Assembly: GCA_963744305.1 (NCBI GenBank)
Contig: CAVUTF010000046.1
Coordinates: 496,001 to 560,000, forward strand
From: FEN-1219 sp963744305
GTDB lineage: Bacteria > Pseudomonadota > Gammaproteobacteria > Steroidobacterales > Rariloculaceae
DNA: 64,000 nt
Direction: 5' to 3'
Below the pieces are notes generated by a model. It was not told where the DNA came from. It saw only the letters and a program-made list of their open reading frames with translations, and did not search any database. The position numbers and the translations under genes were made by a program. Shown in pieces: positions 26,964 through 36,224 of this stretch. The stretch's first letter is position 1, and each line of letters begins with the position of its first letter.

Positions 26964-27695
26964 GTGGCCGCCAATCCAATGAGCTCGCGTGCCCGCGCGA
27001 TCCCCGCACGCGAACGTCTGATCTTCGCGCTCGACGTGGCGGATGTCGCGGCGGCCAAGTCGCTGGTCGTACGCCTCGCGGACAACGTGCACTTCTACAA
27101 GATCGGTCTCGAGCTCGCGATGACCGGCCAATACTTCGAGCTCCTCGACTGGCTGCTCGCGCGCGACAAGAAGGTTTTCGCCGACCTGAAGCTCTACGAC
27201 ATTCCGGCCACCGTTGGAGCGGCCGTGCGTCAACTGCGCACGAAGGGCGCGAGCTTCCTGACCGTGCACGGCGACACTGCGATCATGCGCGCCGCCGCGG
27301 CCGAAAAAGGCGAGAAATTACAGATACTTGCGGTTACCGTCCTCACGAGCATCGGGCCGAGCGAGCTCAAGGAGCTCGGCGTCGTCGCGGAGCTCGCGGC
27401 GCACGTCGCGGCGCGCGCGCGCCAGGCCGTTGCGGCCGGCTGCGACGGCGTCATTGCGTCGGGTCTCGAGGCGCAGGCGTTGCGTGCCGAGCTCGGCGCC
27501 GGCCCGTTGATCGTCACGCCCGGAATTCGTTCGGGAGGCGAGCGCAACGACGATCAGCGCCGCATCGTCACACCCACGCGCGCCTTTCAGTCGGGCGCCG
27601 ACTACATCGTCGTCGGCAGGCCCATTCGCGACGCCGCCGATCCCGCTCGTGCGGCGGCGGCGATCCAGGCCGAAGTCGCCGCCGTATTTGGATGA
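26964..27695 (+). CDS. pyrF: Orotidine 5'-phosphate decarboxylase
   Basis: Final step of UMP synthesis. Motifs: LIFALDVADVAAAKSLVV, FYKIGLELAM, KVFADLKLYDIPATVGAAV (the catalytic D-K-x-x-D), TVHGDTAIMRAA, VTVLTSIG, VIVTPGIRSGGER and YIVVGRPIRDAADP (phosphate binding). A GTG at 26964 and an ATG at 26979 are both possible starts; the protein is about 240 residues either way. It overlaps the following DUF445 gene by four bases, so the two are probably translated together. Confidence 0.95.
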   Translation: MAANPMSSRARAIPARERLIFALDVADVAAAKSLVVRLADNVHFYKIGLELAMTGQYFELLDWLLARDKKVFADLKLYDIPATVGAAVRQLRTKGASFLTVHGDTAIMRAAAAEKGEKLQILAVTVLTSIGPSELKELGVVAELAAHVAARARQAVAAGCDGVIASGLEAQALRAELGAGPLIVTPGIRSGGERNDDQRRIVTPTRAFQSGADYIVVGRPIRDAADPARAAAAIQAEVAAVFG

Positions 27696-28948
27696 TCGAA
27701 CCCGGCGGGGACCGGGAGCTCTTTCTCGCACAGCGGCTGCGCCGCATGCGCTGGTACGCGACGGCGCTGCTCGCCGCGATGGCCGCGGTGTTCGTCGCCA
27801 CGAGCCTATTGCTCGAGCGCTATCCGTGGCTCGGCGCGCTGCGCGCATTCGCGGAGGCCGCGATGATCGGCGGCCTGGCGGATTGGTTCGCCGTGAGCGC
27901 GCTGTTCAGGCATCCGCTCGGCTTGCCGATACCGCATACCGCGATCGTGCCGTCGCGCAAGAATGACATCGGCCGCGCGCTCGCACGGTTCGTTCGCGAT
28001 CACTTCTTGGTGCGCGAGGCGATCGAGGCGCGACTCGAACGGACCGATCTCGCCGCGCGCCTCGGCGCGTGGCTCGAGCAGGAACGCAACGCCGCGCGGC
28101 TCGACCGCGATCTCGCCGCGGCGCTCGAATGGCTCACGCGCGGCATCGACGGCGCAGAGGTACGCGCCGCACTCGCCGCGAGCCTGAAGAGCGTCTCCTC
28201 CCAATTGCCGATCAGCCAGGTGTTGGCGACGCTGATCGAGGTGCTGACATCGGGTGCGCACGCGCAAACCCTAATCGACCAACTGATCCAGTTCGGCCAG
28301 GAGCAGCTCACGGCTCACCGCGTCGACATTCGCGTGCGCATTCACGAGCGCAGCCCCTGGTGGCTACCGCGATTCGTCGACCAGGAGATCTACGATCAGC
28401 TGATGGGCGAGTTCGAGCGGATTTTGACCGAGATCGCGCATGACGCGAGCCATCCCGCGCGAGCCGGTTTCAACACCCGGTTGCGGTCGCTGCGCGACTC
28501 GCTCGTCACGGACCCCGAGCTCATCGCGAAAGCGCAAGCGCTGCAGAACGAGTTCGTCGAGCATCCCGCCGTCCGCGCCTACGCGAGCGACCTCTGGCGG
28601 CGGATCGGCGACTACGTGCACGAATCGCTCGAGGACCCGCAATCCCCGCTGCGCGCGAGCGTGCAGCGCGAGATCCGCGCCGTCGGCGCGACGCTGAAGG
28701 AGGACGCGGTCGCCGCCCAGCGCTTGAATCGCTGGCTTCGGGAGCTCCTGGTCTATTTCGTCGAGCACTATCGGGATCCGCTGTCGGAGATCATCTCGGA
28801 GACCGTGGAACGCTGGGATCCGTCAGCCACGTCCCAGCGGATCGAGCTGCACATCGGCCGCGACCTGCAGTTCATCCGTGTCAACGGCACGCTGGTGGGC
28901 GGCCTCGTGGGCTTGGGGATTTACCTGATTTGGCAGGCGGCGGCGTAG
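27692..28948 (+). CDS. DUF445-family membrane protein
   Basis: A 418-residue protein of the DUF445/YjiN family, membrane-anchored at both ends. The N-terminal segment WYATALLAAMAAVFVATSLL is followed by the family signature IGGLADWFAVSALFRHPLGL and PHTAIVPSRKNDIGRALARF. The C-terminal segment is TLVGGLVGLGIYLIWQ. Between them lies a long helical, charged domain of about 330 residues, rich in Glu, Arg and Leu, probably coiled. The biochemical role of this family is not established. The ATG overlaps the pyrF stop. Confidence 0.9.
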   Translation: MIEPGGDRELFLAQRLRRMRWYATALLAAMAAVFVATSLLLERYPWLGALRAFAEAAMIGGLADWFAVSALFRHPLGLPIPHTAIVPSRKNDIGRALARFVRDHFLVREAIEARLERTDLAARLGAWLEQERNAARLDRDLAAALEWLTRGIDGAEVRAALAASLKSVSSQLPISQVLATLIEVLTSGAHAQTLIDQLIQFGQEQLTAHRVDIRVRIHERSPWWLPRFVDQEIYDQLMGEFERILTEIAHDASHPARAGFNTRLRSLRDSLVTDPELIAKAQALQNEFVEHPAVRAYASDLWRRIGDYVHESLEDPQSPLRASVQREIRAVGATLKEDAVAAQRLNRWLRELLVYFVEHYRDPLSEIISETVERWDPSATSQRIELHIGRDLQFIRVNGTLVGGLVGLGIYLIWQAAA

Positions 28949-29015
28949 CCGCATTGTCCGCATGCGGCATTCCCACCATCCATGGCAGTCAGCCGCCTTC
29001 CGTGCCCGTCAGCCG

Positions 29016-30683
29016 TCACGCCCCGTCCTTGAGGGCCCGCCGCAGAACCTTGCCGACGTTCGTCTTCGGTAGCTCATCGACGAACACGACCGTCCGCGGG
29101 ACTTTGTAGCCGGTCAGATTCGCGCGGCAGTGAGCGATCACGTCGGCCGCGGTCAGCGTTGCGTCTTTGCGCACGACGAACAGCTTCACGGCCTCGCCCG
29201 ATTGCGGATCGTCGACGCCGATTGCGGCCGCTTCGCGCACGCCGGGGTGTCGCGTGACGATGTCTTCGATCTCATTCGGATATACCTTGAAACCCGACAC
29301 GACGATCACGTCTTTGATCCGGTCCTCGACGAACAGGTAGCCGGCCGCGCTGAGCCGCCCCAGGTCGCCGGTACGCAGCCATCCGCCGGGAAAGAACACC
29401 TTCGCGGTCTCCTCGGGAAGATTCCAGTAGCCCGCCATCAGCTGCGGACCCCGTACGCAAATCTCCCCGACCTGCTCGTATGGCAGCGGGTGGCCGGCGT
29501 CGTCGCAGATCGCGACCTCTGTGGACGGGAAGGGCAAACCGACGGAGCCGTTGAACTCTTTGATGTCGAGCGGATTGCCGGAGACGATCGGTGAGGCTTC
29601 CGTGAGGCCGTAGCCTTGCGCGATCGGCACACCGGTCACTTCCTGCCAGCGTGTGGCGACCTCCCGCTGCACGGCCATGCCGCCGCCCATGCAGACGCGC
29701 AGCGCGCTGAAGTCCAGATCCTTGAACCCCGGCGCGTGCAGCAACGCATTGAACAGCGTGTTGACCCCGGTCATGAACGCGAATCGCGTTTTCGCGAGCG
29801 CCTGTATGAACGCCTCGAGATCGCGCGGATTGGTGATCAGCAGGTTGTGTGCGCCGAGCTCTATGAAGCACAGCAGATTCGCCGTGAGCGCGTACACGTG
29901 GTACAGCGGCAGCGGCGTCACGATGACGCCGGCATCGGGCGCATAGAACGGCTTGGCCCATGCCGCCGCCTGCAGGACGTTGGCGACCATGCTGCGGTGC
30001 GTCAGCATCGCACCCTTGGGCCGACCCGTCGTACCACCCGTGTACTGGAGAAAAGCGACGTCGTCGCCCGCGAGCGCGGGCTCGTCGAGCGCCTGCGATC
30101 GGCCCGCTTCGAGCGCGGCGCGGTAGCCAACGGCGTGCGGTATAGACCACGTCGGGACCATCCGCCTCACGTGCTTCACGGCGAAGTTCACGAGCAGCCT
30201 TTTGAGCCACGGGCAGTGATCGCCGACGCGGGTGACGATCACGGTTGCGATGTCAGTCTTCGGCAACGCGTGCTGCACCGTGTGAGCGAAGTTCTCGAGC
30301 ACGACGATCGCGCGAGCACCGCTGTCGGCGAGCTGATGCTCGAGCTCGCGCGGCGTGTACTGCGGATTGACGTTCACGACGAGCATCCCGGCGCGCAGGA
30401 TGCCGAACAAGAGCACTGGCGATTGCAGCAGATTCGGCAACATCACCGCGACACGATCGCCGCGCGCAAGCTTGGCTTCCTTTTGCAGGTACGCGGCGAA
30501 CGCGCGCGACAGAGAGTCGACTTCGGCGTAAGTGAGCGTCTCGCCCAAATTGGTGAATGCCGGCTGCGCGGCGTAGCGCGCGAAGCTCGACTTGAGCAGT
30601 GCCGGTAGCGAGGCGTACCGATCGGGATCGATCTCCGCGGGCACGCCCGGCGGGTACTCGTCGAGCCAGGGCTTGGCGGACAT
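29016..30683 (-). CDS. fadD: Long-chain fatty acid CoA ligase
   Basis: Activates fatty acids as acyl-CoA through an acyl-adenylate. It is 555 residues, like FadD. Motifs: AMP-binding P-loop FLQYTGGTTGRPKGAMLTH, QGYGLTEASPIVSGNP, GWLRTGDLGRLSAAGYLFV, EDRIKDVIVVSGFKVYPNEI (FACS signature) and PKTNVGKVLRRALK with the catalytic Lys at the C-terminus. It starts at 30683, five bases after the tesA stop and on the same strand, so thioesterase and ligase form a two-gene unit. Confidence 0.94.
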   Translation of the reverse strand: MSAKPWLDEYPPGVPAEIDPDRYASLPALLKSSFARYAAQPAFTNLGETLTYAEVDSLSRAFAAYLQKEAKLARGDRVAVMLPNLLQSPVLLFGILRAGMLVVNVNPQYTPRELEHQLADSGARAIVVLENFAHTVQHALPKTDIATVIVTRVGDHCPWLKRLLVNFAVKHVRRMVPTWSIPHAVGYRAALEAGRSQALDEPALAGDDVAFLQYTGGTTGRPKGAMLTHRSMVANVLQAAAWAKPFYAPDAGVIVTPLPLYHVYALTANLLCFIELGAHNLLITNPRDLEAFIQALAKTRFAFMTGVNTLFNALLHAPGFKDLDFSALRVCMGGGMAVQREVATRWQEVTGVPIAQGYGLTEASPIVSGNPLDIKEFNGSVGLPFPSTEVAICDDAGHPLPYEQVGEICVRGPQLMAGYWNLPEETAKVFFPGGWLRTGDLGRLSAAGYLFVEDRIKDVIVVSGFKVYPNEIEDIVTRHPGVREAAAIGVDDPQSGEAVKLFVVRKDATLTAADVIAHCRANLTGYKVPRTVVFVDELPKTNVGKVLRRALKDGA

Positions 30684-30688
30684 CGCGC

Positions 30689-31306
30689 TTAGAGGAGCGG
30701 GGTCAGAACCTCCCAGACGTTTTCGAGCATGACCTCGTGGCCCGAAGCGTTGGGATGGATGTTGTCCTGCTGCATACGGCCCGGCTGCAATGCGACTCCT
30801 TCCATCAGAAACGGCACCAGCGCGACGTCGAAGCGCTCCGCGAGCTCCGGGTACACGGCGGAAAGCGCGCGCGTGTAGGCCTGCCCGTAGTTCGGCGGAA
30901 TCTGCATCCCCGCCAACAGCACCTTGGCGTCGTGCTGCTGGCTCATCTCGATCATCTCGGCGAGGTTCTCGCGCAGCTTGTCGACGGGCAGGCCGCGCAG
31001 GCCATCGTTGCCGCCGAGCTCGATCACGACGATCGCAGGGTGATGCTGGGCGAGCAGCCGCGGCAGCCGAGCACGCCCACCGGCCGAGGTGTCGCCGGCG
31101 ATGCTGGCATTCACGACTTCATAACCGTACCCTTCGCTCTGCAAGCGCGTCGAGAGCTGTGCAACCCACGATTGCTCGGCAGTCAACCCATAGCCGCTGC
31201 TCACGGAATCGCCTACCACGACGATAGTTTGCCCGGCACTCATGCCCGCCGGCATGAAGAGGACTGTCAGTACGACCAGAGCGGCGAGACGCTTGAGAAT
31301 GAACAC
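30689..31306 (-). CDS. tesA: SGNH-hydrolase thioesterase/lysophospholipase, TesA-like
   Basis: Periplasmic GDSL esterase acting on acyl thioesters and esters. The start is taken as the GTG at 31306, giving a hydrophobic signal peptide (VFILKRLAALVVLTVLFMPA) ending near MSAGQ. Catalytic blocks: IVVVGDSVSSGYG (Ser), ASIAGDTSAGG (Gly), VVIELGGNDGLRG (Asn) and QDNIHPNASGHEVM (Asp-His). The product is 205 residues, close to E. coli TesA. It diverges from the ybbA-like ATPase with an 8-base overlap of the two start regions; in E. coli tesA and ybbA are also divergent neighbours. Confidence 0.92.
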   Translation of the reverse strand: MFILKRLAALVVLTVLFMPAGMSAGQTIVVVGDSVSSGYGLTAEQSWVAQLSTRLQSEGYGYEVVNASIAGDTSAGGRARLPRLLAQHHPAIVVIELGGNDGLRGLPVDKLRENLAEMIEMSQQHDAKVLLAGMQIPPNYGQAYTRALSAVYPELAERFDVALVPFLMEGVALQPGRMQQDNIHPNASGHEVMLENVWEVLTPLL

Positions 31307-32033
31307 CGGCGAGTTCCTGTTACAAGCCAAAGGACTGACAAAAAAGGTTAGCAGCCCGGAGGGGGAGCTGACCATCCTCGACGACGTGAACCTCAACATC
31401 GCCCGCGGCGAGAGTGCGGCGATCGTGGGACCTTCGGGCGCCGGCAAATCGACGTTGCTCGCGCTCCTTGCCGGCCTGGACCTGCCTTCCTCCGGACAAA
31501 TTTGGCTCAACGGCGCCGAGCTCACGGCGCTCGATGAGGACGGGCGCGCGAGCTTGCGCAATCGCGAGGTCGGCTTCATCTTCCAATCGTTTCACCTATT
31601 GCCGTCGCTGACCGCGGTGGAGAACGTGCTGCTGCCCCTCGAGCTCTCGGGTACCGCTAGAGCGCCCGAGCGCGCGCGCCAAGCCCTCGTCGACGTCGGC
31701 TTGGATCATCGCATGCGGCACTATCCGAAGCAGCTTTCCGGCGGCGAGAAGCAGCGCGTCGCCATCGCGCGCGCGTTCGTGACCGGACCTTCGCTGTTGT
31801 TTGCCGATGAGCCCACGGGCAACTTGGACAACAAAACCGGTGCGCGCATTCTGAATCTGCTGTTCGAGCTCAACGCCGCCGCCGGCACGACGCTCGTGCT
31901 CGTGACGCACGATCTCGACGCTGCAGCTCGCTGCAATCGCATCGTGGAGCTCGCGTCGGGGAGGGTCGTCGTCGACTCTATACAACCCGTCGCGATGAGC
32001 TCCCCCGCAAAAACTCCCGAACGTTCTCGGTGA
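31299..32033 (+). CDS. ybbA: ABC transporter ATP-binding protein, YbbA/LolD type
   Basis: ATPase subunit of a MacB-like ABC system. Motifs: Walker A IVGPSGAGKSTLLALLAG, Q-loop FIFQSFHLLPSLTAVENVLL, signature QLSGGEKQRVAIARAF, Walker B LLFADEPTGNLD and H-loop VLVTHD. The length is 244 residues from the ATG at 31299. The large FtsX-like permease that normally follows (YbbP) is absent; instead a convergent dehydrogenase overlaps its last 56 bases. The C-terminal tail after RVVVDS is longer than usual, so the true end may have been altered by a frame break or by the rearrangement that removed the permease. Confidence 0.9.
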   Translation: MNTGEFLLQAKGLTKKVSSPEGELTILDDVNLNIARGESAAIVGPSGAGKSTLLALLAGLDLPSSGQIWLNGAELTALDEDGRASLRNREVGFIFQSFHLLPSLTAVENVLLPLELSGTARAPERARQALVDVGLDHRMRHYPKQLSGGEKQRVAIARAFVTGPSLLFADEPTGNLDNKTGARILNLLFELNAAAGTTLVLVTHDLDAAARCNRIVELASGRVVVDSIQPVAMSSPAKTPERSR

Positions 32034-32955
32034 CTTGATCCATAGCACGCTGCCGCGCCTCGCGCGCAGCCCACGCGACGTGCGGCGTCACGATCAGATT
32101 CGGAATGCCCGCGGCAAGCAGCGGATGATCGGCGGGCGGCGGCTCGTTCGGCAGCACGTCGATCCCAGCGCCGCCGATCTCGCCGTTGCGCAGCGCCCGC
32201 GCGAGCGAGACGCTGTCGATCAGTCCGCCGCGGGCTGTGTTGATCAACAACGCGTCGCGTTTCATGCGCTTCAACTGCGCCGCGCCGATCATGTGATGAG
32301 TCGCGGGCGTCAGGGGAACGTGCAGGCTCAAGACGTCCGCCTGCTCGAGCACCGTTTCGAACGGGTGCCGGCCACTTGGCACAGCCTCGCGCGGCGTGCC
32401 CGGCCGCGCCGCGACGAGCACACGCATCCCGAAGGCCTCGCCGAGCCGGCCGACCGCCTGTCCGAGCGCGCCGTAGCCGACGAGCCCGAGCACGCGTCCC
32501 GCAAGCTCGCGGATCGGATAGTCGAGCAGCGCAAACGTCTTGCTGCGCTGCCACGCCCCGGAACGCACGAGCGCGTCGTAAGCGCCGATGTGGTGCGTGA
32601 GCTCGAGAATCAGCGCGAACACGTGCTGCGAAAGCGACGTGCTGCAGTAATCGCGGATGTTGCTCACCGCTATCCCGTGCTCTTTGGCCGCGGCGAGATC
32701 GACGTTGTCGGTGCCCGTGGCGAGCAGCGTGATCAGTCGCAGGCGCTCCGAGCTCGCGATCACTTCGCGTGATAGCTTCGCTTTGTTCAGGATCGCGATC
32801 TCGCAATCGCGCAGACGAGCGCCGATTTCGCTGGACTCGGAATAAGGGTGATAGCTCATGTCGACCAAGGCATCGAGGGCGCTTGTGTCGACACCGGGGC
32901 CCACTGTCGCAAAGTCCAGAAAAGCGGCTTTGGGTCTCCCCGGCATAGGCTTCAA
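31978..32955 (-). CDS. D-2-hydroxyacid dehydrogenase, glycerate dehydrogenase-like
   Basis: NAD-dependent dehydrogenase that interconverts 2-oxo and D-2-hydroxy acids. The 325-residue protein has the Rossmann motif VLGLVGYGALGQAVGRLGEA (GxGxxG), ITLLATGTDNVDLAAAKEHG, LLINTARGGLID (catalytic Arg region), GAGIDVLPNEPP (Glu) and LIVTPHVAWAAREAR (catalytic His). Similarity in layout to HprA-type glycerate dehydrogenases is clear; the substrate is inferred. The gene diverges from a YcgN-like gene and overlaps the ybbA 3' end. Confidence 0.9.
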   Translation of the reverse strand: MKPMPGRPKAAFLDFATVGPGVDTSALDALVDMSYHPYSESSEIGARLRDCEIAILNKAKLSREVIASSERLRLITLLATGTDNVDLAAAKEHGIAVSNIRDYCSTSLSQHVFALILELTHHIGAYDALVRSGAWQRSKTFALLDYPIRELAGRVLGLVGYGALGQAVGRLGEAFGMRVLVAARPGTPREAVPSGRHPFETVLEQADVLSLHVPLTPATHHMIGAAQLKRMKRDALLINTARGGLIDSVSLARALRNGEIGGAGIDVLPNEPPPADHPLLAAGIPNLIVTPHVAWAAREARQRAMDQVTENVREFLRGSSSRRVV

Positions 32956-33003
32956 GCTTACACTAACGACTACGGCCGAACGTTCGGAAACAGGTCACAC
33001 AAT

Positions 33004-33462
33004 TTGCAACGCTTCTGGGAACACAAACGCTTGCGCGACATGACGCGCGCTGAATGGGAATCGCTGTGCGACGGCTGCGGCCGTTGCTGTTTGAAAAAGC
33101 TCGAGGACAGCGAAACCGGCAAAGTGCAGTACACCGACGTCGCCTGCCGCCTGCTCGACACCGAGCGTTGCCGCTGCACTCATTACGCGCGGCGCATGGA
33201 GCACGTGCCCGACTGCGTCGAGCTCACCCCGGAGAACGTGCGCAAGATCGCATGGCTGCCCCCTACGTGCGCGTACCGATTGCTCGACGAGGGCAAACCG
33301 CTCGAATGGTGGCATCCGCTCGTATCCGGCGATCGAAAAAGCGTAGAGCGCGCCGGTATCTCGGTGCGCGGGCGCGTCACATCCGAGCGCGACGTGCATC
33401 CGAAGGAGATCGAGGAGCGCGTGATTCGCTGGGTCAAGCCCGGCCGGCGACGCAAGCGCTGA
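33004..33462 (+). CDS. ycgN: YcgN-family cysteine cluster protein (UPF0260)
   Basis: Small conserved protein with a CxxCxxCC cluster: FWEHKRLRDMTRAEWESLCD followed by GCGRCCLKKLED, then VACRLLDTERCRCTHY, VPDCVELTPENV and WLPPTCAYRLLDEGKPLEWW. The Cys pattern suggests metal or Fe-S binding, as inferred for the zinc/iron-chelating YkgJ-related families. The start is uncertain: TTG at 33004 keeps the conserved FW residues, while an ATG at 33040 would remove them. It ends six bases from the convergent ppc stop. Confidence 0.88.
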   Translation: MQRFWEHKRLRDMTRAEWESLCDGCGRCCLKKLEDSETGKVQYTDVACRLLDTERCRCTHYARRMEHVPDCVELTPENVRKIAWLPPTCAYRLLDEGKPLEWWHPLVSGDRKSVERAGISVRGRVTSERDVHPKEIEERVIRWVKPGRRRKR

Positions 33463-33468
33463 TCCGGC

Positions 33469-36207
33469 TCACCCGATCGTTTGCATGCCGTGCGCGATAC
33501 CGTTGACGCTTGCCATCAGCGCCTGCAACACGGCGTCATCCTGTCGATCCGTGCGACGCCAGCGCTCGAGCAGGTCCACTTGTAGGAAGCTCATCGGGTC
33601 GACGTACGGATTGCGCAAGCGTATCGCGCGCCGGAGGGTTCTAGACGCCTCGAGCAGCTCGCTCTGGCGGCTCAAGGTGAGCACGAGCTCCACGCAACGG
33701 CGATATTCGGCGCCGATCGCCGGGAAGAACAGATCGTGCAGCGGACCCGCCAGGCGCGAGTATGCTTCCGCGATCTCGAGGTCCGCTTTGGCGAGCGCCG
33801 TGCCCACGTCGGAGACGAGCACGCGGAAAAAGTGCCAGTGCTCGAACATCTCGTGCAGCATTTGCTCGCCGTGCCGCTCGATACCGTGCGCGAGACCGCT
33901 CGCGGCGCCGAACCAATAAGGCAGCAGGCAGCGGTTCTGCGTCCAAGCAAACATCCATGGGACGACGCGTACGTGGGCGGGCTCGTTCTCCGGGGCCACG
34001 TCCGGCATGGCGGCGCGCCCGCCGATGCGCTCGATCACGTCGATCGGCGTCGCCGCGCGGAAGTAGTCGACGAAATCCGGCGAGTCATAGACCAGGCTCT
34101 TGTATGCATCGCGGCTCGCGGCCGCGATGTCGCTCATGATCGCTTCCCAGCGCGCCGCGGCAGGATGCGCGCGCGGCGGCCGCGCGGTCACGAGCAGCAC
34201 CGAAGACAAAGTCTGCTCGAGGCTACGCATCGCGATGCCCCGCAAGCCGTACTTCGCGTTGACGGTTTCGCCCTGCTCGGTCATTCGCAACCGACCGTCG
34301 ATGGCCCCAGCAGGGGCCGCGAGCACCGCCTCGTGGAGCCGGCCTCCGGCGCGGCTGATCGTGCCGCCGCGGCCATGGAAGAGCGTGAGCTTGACGCCGT
34401 GCTGCCGCATCGTCGTGACGAGCGACGCTTGGGCTTTCTGCAGGCTCCAGCGCGCGGCCACGACTCCGCCGTCCTTGTTGCTGTCGGAGTAGCCGACCAT
34501 CACGATCTGATGATCGCCGCGACCGCGTAGGTGCGTGCGATAGCGCTCGTCGGCAAAGAGCTTTTCCATGATCTGCGATGCCCGCGCGAGATCCTCGACC
34601 GTCTCGAACAGCGGCGCGATGTCGAGCGGCGTGGCCGCGCCTTTTACACCTAAGTTGCCCCATTTTGCGAGCAGCAATACCGACAACACGTCGTCGGCGT
34701 CGTGGGCCATGCTCACGATGTAAGGACCGATCGCCTCGCGCCCGTACTTGCGCCGGCAGTGAGCAATCGTCTGGAAGACCGCCAGTGTGCGGCGCCCTTC
34801 AGACGACATCGCGCCGACGGGGGACTCGCGTCGCTCCAGCGCCTCGTCGATCCGCCGCGTGCGCTCGGTGCTGTCGAGCTCGAGCCAGCGCCGTTCCTGC
34901 AGCGCTTCTCCGATCACGCGCCGATGCACGAGCGCGTTCTGCCTAATGTCGAGCGTCGCGATGTAGAAGCCGAACGTTTGCGCGCGGCGTAGCAACCGCT
35001 GCACGAGGAACAATCCCGCATGAGTGCCCTTTTGCGCGCGCAAGCTCGCTGCGATGAGCTCGATATCGGCGATGAACTCCGTCGGGGACTCGTAAGGAAA
35101 CGCCGCGTCGTCGTACGTTGCCTGAAGGCGCGCGCCGAGGAGCCGTAGGAAGCAGCGGTACGGCATCTGTCGATGCCGCGCCGGCACCGAGTTCGCGGCC
35201 TCTGGGAAGTGCCCGGCGTACAGCCGCGATTGCTGCATGAGCTCCTCGGAAACGCCGATGCGGCTCAAGTCCTGAGAAAGATGGCGCGCGAGCTCCTGGC
35301 ATTCCTGGTAGTACAGGTCCAACACGAGCGCGCGCTGCCGGCCGAGCGTCTCGCGGATGCTCTTCGCGGTGACGTTTGGATTGCCGTCCATGTCGCCGCC
35401 TACCCACGAGCAAAACCGCAGCACCGGCGGTACGCGTATGCGCCCGCCAAATTCGGGGAACGTGGCCGTCAACGCGCCTTCGAGACTTTCGTAGAACGGC
35501 GGAATCATCCGATAGAGCACGTCGGTGAGAAAGAACAGCACGTGCTCCGCCTCGTCCCGCAGGCGAATGCCCTCCATGGGGTATTCCGAGGTCTGCCAGC
35601 CGGTGGTCATCTCCATCCGAATCTGGCCGAGCGTCGCCTCGAGCTCCTGCGGCGTCATGTAGGGATCCATCATTTCCACGAGGTGACGCGCGATGCTCTG
35701 TTGCTTGCGCAGCAGCGTGCGGCGAGTCACCTCGGTGGGGTGCGCGGTGAATACGGGCTCGATGCAGATCGTGTCGATCACGCGCTCGACTTCATCGGCG
35801 CTCGCGCCTTCCGCCTTCAGCCGCCGCAGAATGTCGATGAAACCGAACGGCTGCGGCGTGTTCTCGTCGCGCAAATAGGCGCGCCGCCGGCGAATCCTGT
35901 GCACCTTCTCGGCCATATTGACCATTTGGAAATAGGTCGAGAAAGCTCGAATGAACTCGCGCGCGGTGGTCGGAGCGAGCGCGCCGAGCAGCGCCTTCAA
36001 CTCCGCGTAGGCGTCGCTGTCGCCCTCGCGATGCGCGATCGAGGCGCGGCGTGCCGCTTCGACCAAGTCGTATAGCGCCTCGCCGCCCTGCTCACGGACG
36101 AGCTCGCCGACGAGCTCGCCGAGCTTGTGCACGTCTTCGCGCAGCGCCTGATCTTTCTCGGCGAAGAAGATGTTCGCGCGGATCGTGCGTGAGGTGGAGG
36201 ACGCCAT
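33469..36207 (-). CDS. ppc: Phosphoenolpyruvate carboxylase
   Basis: Anaplerotic formation of oxaloacetate from PEP and bicarbonate. The 912-residue frame is unbroken. Motifs: VFTAHPTEVTRRTLL (catalytic His), FCSWVGGDMDGNPNVT, VMVGYSDSNKDGGVV, TLFHGRGGTISRAGG (Gly-rich loop with essential Arg) and the C-terminal VNGIAHGMQTIG, which keeps the terminal Gly of the family. It is followed downstream, convergently, by the YcgN-like gene, and preceded by an ABC exporter on the same strand. Confidence 0.97.
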   Translation of the reverse strand: MASSTSRTIRANIFFAEKDQALREDVHKLGELVGELVREQGGEALYDLVEAARRASIAHREGDSDAYAELKALLGALAPTTAREFIRAFSTYFQMVNMAEKVHRIRRRRAYLRDENTPQPFGFIDILRRLKAEGASADEVERVIDTICIEPVFTAHPTEVTRRTLLRKQQSIARHLVEMMDPYMTPQELEATLGQIRMEMTTGWQTSEYPMEGIRLRDEAEHVLFFLTDVLYRMIPPFYESLEGALTATFPEFGGRIRVPPVLRFCSWVGGDMDGNPNVTAKSIRETLGRQRALVLDLYYQECQELARHLSQDLSRIGVSEELMQQSRLYAGHFPEAANSVPARHRQMPYRCFLRLLGARLQATYDDAAFPYESPTEFIADIELIAASLRAQKGTHAGLFLVQRLLRRAQTFGFYIATLDIRQNALVHRRVIGEALQERRWLELDSTERTRRIDEALERRESPVGAMSSEGRRTLAVFQTIAHCRRKYGREAIGPYIVSMAHDADDVLSVLLLAKWGNLGVKGAATPLDIAPLFETVEDLARASQIMEKLFADERYRTHLRGRGDHQIVMVGYSDSNKDGGVVAARWSLQKAQASLVTTMRQHGVKLTLFHGRGGTISRAGGRLHEAVLAAPAGAIDGRLRMTEQGETVNAKYGLRGIAMRSLEQTLSSVLLVTARPPRAHPAAARWEAIMSDIAAASRDAYKSLVYDSPDFVDYFRAATPIDVIERIGGRAAMPDVAPENEPAHVRVVPWMFAWTQNRCLLPYWFGAASGLAHGIERHGEQMLHEMFEHWHFFRVLVSDVGTALAKADLEIAEAYSRLAGPLHDLFFPAIGAEYRRCVELVLTLSRQSELLEASRTLRRAIRLRNPYVDPMSFLQVDLLERWRRTDRQDDAVLQALMASVNGIAHGMQTIG

Positions 36208-36224
36208 CGGCCACCATTCTAATA

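Noticed and set aside
28948..28968. Hairpin gccgcat/atgcggc between DUF445 and fadD considered as terminator
   Set aside because: Only seven base pairs and no T-run on either strand; too weak to list as a terminator.
29616..30608. 330-codon open frame on the plus strand
   Set aside because: Antisense to fadD with Arg/His/Val-rich composition and no family features.
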